A stretch of DNA of 8,909 bases from NCBI GenBank assembly GCA_036562625.1, contig DATCJV010000152.1:1-8909 (forward strand), written 5' to 3'. Position numbers and translations under genes: made by a program. A model generated the notes under the pieces. That model worked only from the letters and a program-made list of their open reading frames with translations, searched no databases and was not told where the DNA came from. Shown here in pieces: positions 5,932-8,909 of the stretch. Source of the DNA: DUOH01 sp036562625. Its GTDB lineage: Bacteria; Bacillota; UBA4882; UBA10575. Numbering within the stretch: position 1 is the stretch's first letter; each line of letters opens with the position of its first letter.

Positions 5932-5946
5932 ATATGGTGCTATTAC
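5918..5946 (+). promoter_or_regulatory. candidate promoter for rpoZ inside the end of gmk
   Basis: A perfect TTGACA (5918-5923), a 17-nt spacer and TATTAC (5941-5946, 4 of 6) form a good sigma-A match. The -35 box is within the last gmk codons. This would give rpoZ a start separate from the gmk operon, with a leader of about 195 nt that contains a perfect 10-bp palindrome AGACCGGTCT (6011-6020). Confidence 0.5.
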
Positions 5947-6149
5947 TATAAAAAGCTATAGTGTTTTCTTTCTCCCATCCCTTGCAGCTCATCAGTTTCA
6001 GACAATAATCAGACCGGTCTTAGCATAAAATCGATTTGATTGGGGAAAATCATAGAATCACTTTATGTTGTCTGGGTGTTATTGGAAAGACAGCAAAGAA
6101 AGATACACAACAGAAAAACCTTGCTTGGTTGAAGGAGGCCTGTATTTTC

Positions 6150-6347
6150 ATGATAACCCCTTCTCTTGAAGAACTCTTGGACAAAGTGGATAGTAAGTAT
6201 ACTTTGGTAGTGGCGGCCGCCAAACGCGCTCGCCAGATTATCGAAGAGAATAAAAACGACATTCGTCAAGATCAGGCTCTGAAAGCTGTTTCTTTGGCGC
6301 TTGTCGACATTGCCGAGGGAAGAGTTGTTGTTGAAAGCAAACAATAA
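6150..6347 (+). CDS. rpoZ: DNA-directed RNA polymerase omega subunit
   Basis: The 65-aa product MITPSLEELLDKVDSKY-TLVVAAAKRARQI... is the omega subunit, which binds the beta' subunit and helps assemble RNA polymerase. The conserved core is the segment KYTLVVAAAKRARQI (residues 14-28) and the helix ALKAVSLALVDIAEG (about 41-55). Short omegas of 60-75 aa are usual in Firmicutes. The frame is open upstream to an ATG at 6036, but the added 38 residues (MIGENHRITLCC...) have no family resemblance. AAGGAGG (6132-6138) lies 11 nt before the ATG at 6150, which I choose. It follows gmk in the order typical of many bacteria, after a 218-nt spacer, and is followed by a clear terminator. Confidence 0.93.
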   Translation: MITPSLEELLDKVDSKYTLVVAAAKRARQIIEENKNDIRQDQALKAVSLALVDIAEGRVVVESKQ

Positions 6348-6373
6348 AAGAGATGAAAAGATAAATTGGGCAG

Positions 6374-6403
6374 TTCTCACGCCCCCACGAGCGGGCGAGA
6401 GAA
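6374..6403 (+). repeat. GC-rich hairpin after rpoZ
   Basis: TTCTC-A-CGCCC (6374-6384) pairs with GGGCG-A-GAGAA (6393-6403): 10 bp with one A-A mismatch and an 8-nt loop. The following AACCTTTTA is only a modest U-tract, so this may be a stabilising 3' structure or a first, weaker terminator ahead of the one at 6429-6464. Confidence 0.45.
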
Positions 6404-6428
6404 AACCTTTTACTTGAGAGTATCCCCG

Positions 6429-6464
6429 TCTCCCGGTACCGTAAGGCGCCGGGAGATTTATTAT
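6429..6464 (+). terminator. intrinsic terminator of the rpoZ transcript
   Basis: TCTCCCGG (6429-6436) and CCGGGAGA (6449-6456) form a perfect 8-bp GC-rich stem with a 12-nt loop, in which CC and GG can also pair. It is followed by TTTATTAT. The T-tract is interrupted, but stem strength and position 82 nt past the rpoZ stop make it the likely end of that transcript. Confidence 0.7.
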
Positions 6465-6592
6465 CTCGAGGCTCGTTACTCGTCACTCGTGTTGGAAGAG
6501 GGCCTTTGTTGGTTGTAGTTTAGAGATTTGTCGCTGGTCGCACGTTGTGTAAGACAGCCGTTCAAGTTTTAGCTGGTGGCTCGTGACTGGTA
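6465..6592 (+). repeat. degenerate heptamer tracts, plus-strand sense
   Basis: Four units run head to tail at 6465-6492: CTCGAGG, CTCGTTA, CTCGTCA, CTCGTGT. Related units follow at 6530-6543 (GTCGCTG, GTCGCAC) and 6572-6592 (GCTGGTG, GCTCGTG, ACTGGTA). The shared core is roughly CTSGTNN with 7-nt period. The copies are too diverged and too short to be a CRISPR. Confidence 0.5.
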
Positions 6593-6846
6593 GGATCATC
6601 TGATTTTACTTTGTTTTTTCGTCAACCGGGAGGTAACGGGTGGTGAAGAAGAGAAGAATATAGAAGAACAACCTACATATTACCTACAGGCTTTGTGCGT
6701 GTCTACCAGTTGCCGGGCAGAAAAACAACCAAAGGATGAGTAAGAAAGAAGAATCATCGTGGTATAGGACACCATCGAGTCACGCCAAATACTTCTCTTA
6801 TTCTACGCGCACAAAAGCCGGAGTTTGTCACCGAAGGCGCGTATCC

Positions 6847-6874
6847 ACCACGAACGACCAACAACGAGCAACGA
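6847..6874 (-). repeat. degenerate heptamer tract, opposite sense, before coaBC
   Basis: ACCACGA, ACGACCA, ACAACGA, GCAACGA run head to tail. Their complements (TCGTTGC, TCGTTGT, TGGTCGT, TCGTGGT) are the same kind of unit as the tract at 6465-6492, so the two ends of the spacer are loosely inverted copies. The coaBC ribosome site GAGGAG begins at the last unit. Confidence 0.5.
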
Positions 6875-6887
6875 GGAGTGTATTCCC

Positions 6888-8150
6888 ATGCCATACTCAT
6901 ACGTAAACAAAACCGTAGTACTGGGAGTGACCGGCGGCATAGCCATCTATAAGGTTCCGGACTTAATCCGCAGGTTGAAAAAGCGCGGTCTCAATGTCGA
7001 GGTGGTGATGACCAAATCCGCCCAGGAGTTTATTACCCCTCTGACCTTCAAGGAAGTATCGGAGAACCCCGTTCACCTTGAGATGTTCTCGCCTCCCAGT
7101 CAGTGGCGGGTGGCTCATATCTCTTTGGCGCGGAAGGCGGATCTTTTGGCCATCATTCCCGCTACCGCCAATATCATCGGCAAGATCGCCTCCGGAATCG
7201 CGGATGACTTATTGAGCACTACGGTGATGGCGACCGAAGCCCCTGTCCTGCTTGGTCCGGCCATGAACAGCGTCATGTATAACAACCCGGTTGTCCAAAA
7301 GAACTTGTCCGTCCTGCGGGCACTCGGCTACCGGGTATTGCCGAGCGAGTCTGGAGAGATGCTCTGCGGTGAAGTGGGCGCCGGGCGCCTGCCCGGGTTG
7401 GAAGTTATTGAGGAAGAGATCCTGAAACTCTTGACCCCGCAGGACCTGGCAGGAAAGAAAGTATTGATTACTGCCGGCCCAACTAGGGAGTATATAGATC
7501 CGGTCCGCTTCATCAGTAACGCCTCCTCCGGCCGCATGGGTTATGCCCTGGCTCAAGACGCTTCTCGCCGGGGGGCTGAAGTCACCCTCATCTCCGGACC
7601 GACTGAACTGCCGGCCCCGGTCGGGGTAAAGCGGATTTTTATCCAGTCTACTCTGGAACTTTATGAACAAGTAATGGCGGAGTATGAAAAGTATGATATT
7701 TTTATTATGTCGGCTGCTCCGGCTGATTTTCGTCCGGAGACCGTCTTTCCGGAGAAGGTGAAGAAGACCGGGGCCACAGGCGAGAAACTGCAGACATTGT
7801 CCTTGCTTCCCAACCCTGATATCGCCAAGAAGCTGGGGGAGGTCAAGGGCCACCGCTTCCTGGCCATCTTTGCCGCGGAGACTGAGGATTTACTGAAAAA
7901 CGCCCGGGCTAAACTGGCAAGTAAGCGGGCGGATCTGGTCATCGCCAATAATCTCCGGGACGAAGGCGCCGGTTTTGGGGTGTCAACCAATAAAGTCACC
8001 ATGTTGACGGCGGAGGAATGCAGAGAACTCCCCCTTTTATCCAAAGAAGAGGTGGCCAAGGAGATTAACTCCGCTATTCTCCGGAGGTTAAATCATCAAT
8101 CCTTGCTGCCCCAATCCTTACGGGAGGATGATGATGAGCTTCAAAAGTGA
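6888..8150 (+). CDS. coaBC: bifunctional phosphopantothenoylcysteine decarboxylase / phosphopantothenate-cysteine ligase
   Basis: The 420-aa fusion catalyses two successive steps of coenzyme A synthesis. The N-terminal flavoprotein CoaC domain (about 1-185) has GVTGGIA (13-19), active-site His77 in AHISL, PATAN (91-95), GPAMNS-MY (123-131) and Cys160 in the substrate-flap motif LCGEVGAGRL. The C-terminal CoaB domain (about 188-400) has GPTREYIDPVRFISNASSG (197-215), the lysine-rich loop EKVKK (289-293), NPDIA (309-313) and GFGVSTNKV (362-370). The domain order and length are those of the usual bacterial CoaBC. The frame opens at 6825, but I start at 6888, where GAGGAG lies 9 nt upstream and MPYSYVNKTVVLGVTGG fits the family N-terminus. 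Its 3' end overlaps priA by 17 nt, so the two are probably co-transcribed. Confidence 0.96.
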   Translation: MPYSYVNKTVVLGVTGGIAIYKVPDLIRRLKKRGLNVEVVMTKSAQEFITPLTFKEVSENPVHLEMFSPPSQWRVAHISLARKADLLAIIPATANIIGKIASGIADDLLSTTVMATEAPVLLGPAMNSVMYNNPVVQKNLSVLRALGYRVLPSESGEMLCGEVGAGRLPGLEVIEEEILKLLTPQDLAGKKVLITAGPTREYIDPVRFISNASSGRMGYALAQDASRRGAEVTLISGPTELPAPVGVKRIFIQSTLELYEQVMAEYEKYDIFIMSAAPADFRPETVFPEKVKKTGATGEKLQTLSLLPNPDIAKKLGEVKGHRFLAIFAAETEDLLKNARAKLASKRADLVIANNLRDEGAGFGVSTNKVTMLTAEECRELPLLSKEEVAKEINSAILRRLNHQSLLPQSLREDDDELQK

Positions 8151-8909
8151 CGGCACGGCACGGATCGTCAAGACTGTGGTGAACCTGCCCCAGCTTCCTG
8201 ATGATCGCCTCTATGATTATCTGATCCCCCCGGAGTGGGACGAAGTTCCCGCTCCCGGCATGCGGATCCTGGCGCCCTTCGGCGGGCAAAGGGTGGAAGC
8301 CATTGTCTGGGCGCATGCTTCGGCTTCCACAACTTCGGTCGCCCTCAAGGAGGTCCTGGCCACATTGGATGAAGAACCGATCTTTGATGATTTGCAACGA
8401 CGTCTCATCGATTGGATGGCGCAGACCTTCTTCTGTAGACGTCTGGATCTGCTCCACCTTTTTTTGCCTCCCGGCTTAAAAGTGGCTACGGAAAAATGTT
8501 GGCGGGCTGAAGCCGGCCGGGCAGAGATCGAAGAGTATCTGGCAGGACTCCCGCTCTCTCCTGATTTATACCAGCGACTGCAGGCCAAAGTACAGGCAAT
8601 TACCGCAGAGTTTACCAAAATACCCCAAATGGACCGGGTGGAACAGCAGATTCTAGCTAAATTAGTCCGGGACAAACTGGTGAGCACCAGGTGGTTGCCG
8701 AAGAAGCCGGAGATCACTGTGAAAAAAGTAACAGCCTATACCTTGCGGAATCCTGTGCTGACCGTTTCCGATTTAAAACTGACGCCAAAACAAGCGCAGG
8801 TCTATAATTACCTGGCAGCGGCAGCAAAGGAAGTGTCTGCCACCGAACTGCTCTCCGCCACCGGAGTCTCTGCCGGCGTTCCGGAGGCACTGTGCAAGAA
8901 AGGCTTGTT
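8134..8909 (+). CDS. priA: primosomal protein N' (PriA), 5' part, truncated by window end
   Basis: The frame is open from 8134 to the end, 258 codons. The start is one of three consecutive ATG codons (8128, 8131, 8134); GGGAGG ending at 8127 best serves 8134 (6 nt). The N-terminal 3'-DNA-end binding domain is clear: RIVKTVVNLPQLPDDRLYDY followed by LIPPEWDEVPAPGMRILAPFGGQ, the LDR-FDY-VP and G-RV-VPFG pattern of PriA. LFLPPGLKVA around residues 109-118 matches the LPPGLK hallmark. Residues from about 210 look like the winged-helix domain (LTPKQAQVYNYLAA ... ALCKKGL). The helicase and zinc-binding parts lie beyond the window. PriA restarts stalled replication forks. The gene overlaps coaBC, an order found in many Firmicutes. 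Confidence 0.93.
   Translation, partial: MSFKSDGTARIVKTVVNLPQLPDDRLYDYLIPPEWDEVPAPGMRILAPFGGQRVEAIVWAHASASTTSVALKEVLATLDEEPIFDDLQRRLIDWMAQTFFCRRLDLLHLFLPPGLKVATEKCWRAEAGRAEIEEYLAGLPLSPDLYQRLQAKVQAITAEFTKIPQMDRVEQQILAKLVRDKLVSTRWLPKKPEITVKKVTAYTLRNPVLTVSDLKLTPKQAQVYNYLAAAAKEVSATELLSATGVSAGVPEALCKKGL

Larger units (their letters stand above)
6348..6887. other. 540-bp non-coding spacer between rpoZ and coaBC
   Basis: After two hairpins (6374-6403 and 6429-6456), the rest (6465-6880) has no supportable gene. It contains three groups of degenerate 7-nt units on the plus strand and one group in the opposite sense just before coaBC, separated by purine-rich sequence such as GAAGAAGAGAAG and two copies of ACCTACA near 6670-6690. 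I see no convincing promoter for coaBC, no known riboswitch, and no tRNA-like fold. The length is unusual for a cluster that is otherwise tightly packed. Confidence 0.6.

Noticed and set aside
5945..5971. ACTATA / TATAGT hairpin with a T-rich tail as a gmk terminator
   Set aside because: The stem is pure weak pairing apart from one C-G pair and overlaps the likely rpoZ -10 box, so efficient termination is doubtful.
6036..6149. A 38-residue N-terminal extension of the omega subunit
   Set aside because: The added residues do not resemble omega, and a strong AAGGAGG sits before the internal ATG at 6150.
6400..6456. T-box leader, suggested by GGTACCG near 6435
   Set aside because: No stem I specifier loop or AGUA and GGTGG context is present, and the downstream gene is not an amino-acid-related gene.
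6465..6880. CRISPR array
   Set aside because: The units are 7 nt, degenerate and adjacent, without spacers; no cas gene is near.
6825..6887. A 21-residue extension of CoaBC
   Set aside because: The extension is encoded by the heptamer tract, and the ATG at 6888 has the better ribosome site and fits the family N-terminus.
6736..6906. A 56-codon rightward open frame crossing into the start of coaBC
   Set aside because: It runs through the heptamer tract and out of frame into coaBC; the translation looks random and the ribosome site is poor.
7209..7853. A long leftward open frame opposite coaBC, and similar ones opposite yicC, gmk, htrA and priA
   Set aside because: They lie wholly within strongly supported genes on the other strand and show no family features or ribosome sites.

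Overview
The window looks like the chromosome of a low-to-mid GC Firmicute. The rightward genes follow the Firmicutes order yicC (yloC) - remA - gmk - rpoZ - coaBC - priA, and remA is a Firmicutes-type biofilm and osmoregulation regulator. An actinobacterial-type integration host factor (mIHF) gene is inserted between yicC and remA. In Actinobacteria, mihF is the usual neighbour of gmk. This mixture suggests a deep-branching Firmicute, for example something near Limnochordia or Symbiobacteria; that placement is inference only.

Left part (1-3333), all genes leftward. At the edge, a near-consensus sigma-A promoter points out of the window. Next come a perfect-stem terminator and an unrecognised 144-codon gene with a structured leader. 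Then an ECF sigma / zinc-finger anti-sigma pair and a membrane-anchored HtrA (DegP/DegQ-type) protease with one PDZ domain. The sigma gene has its own sigma-A-like promoter. htrA has a GGAAC-N16-CGTT element typical of ECF promoters and a large inverted repeat in its leader. Together these read as a cell-envelope stress module: the sigma factor is held by a membrane anti-sigma factor and probably controls the protease. No obvious terminator separates htrA from the sigma gene, so positive feedback by read-through is possible.

Middle (3334-3804): a divergent, about 470-bp regulatory region between htrA and yicC, with promoters on both strands and a small hairpin that could end leftward transcripts.

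Right part (3805-8909), all genes rightward. yicC, mihF, remA and gmk are tightly packed, with gaps of 11 and 20 nt and then a 4-nt overlap. rpoZ follows after a 218-bp spacer, with a candidate promoter starting inside the end of gmk. A strong terminator ends the rpoZ transcript. A 540-bp non-coding spacer then contains degenerate heptamer tracts, in opposite orientation at its two ends. coaBC and the 5' part of priA follow, overlapping by 17 nt. The encoded functions are RNA processing, nucleoid or DNA binding, guanine nucleotide supply, RNA polymerase omega, coenzyme A synthesis and replication restart.

No tRNA, rRNA, CRISPR array, transposase or prophage gene was seen. The most unusual items are the mIHF gene inside a Firmicutes remA-gmk operon, the hairpin/mini-ORF leader of the unknown gene, the ECF-htrA circuit with its leader inverted repeat, and the heptamer-repeat spacer.
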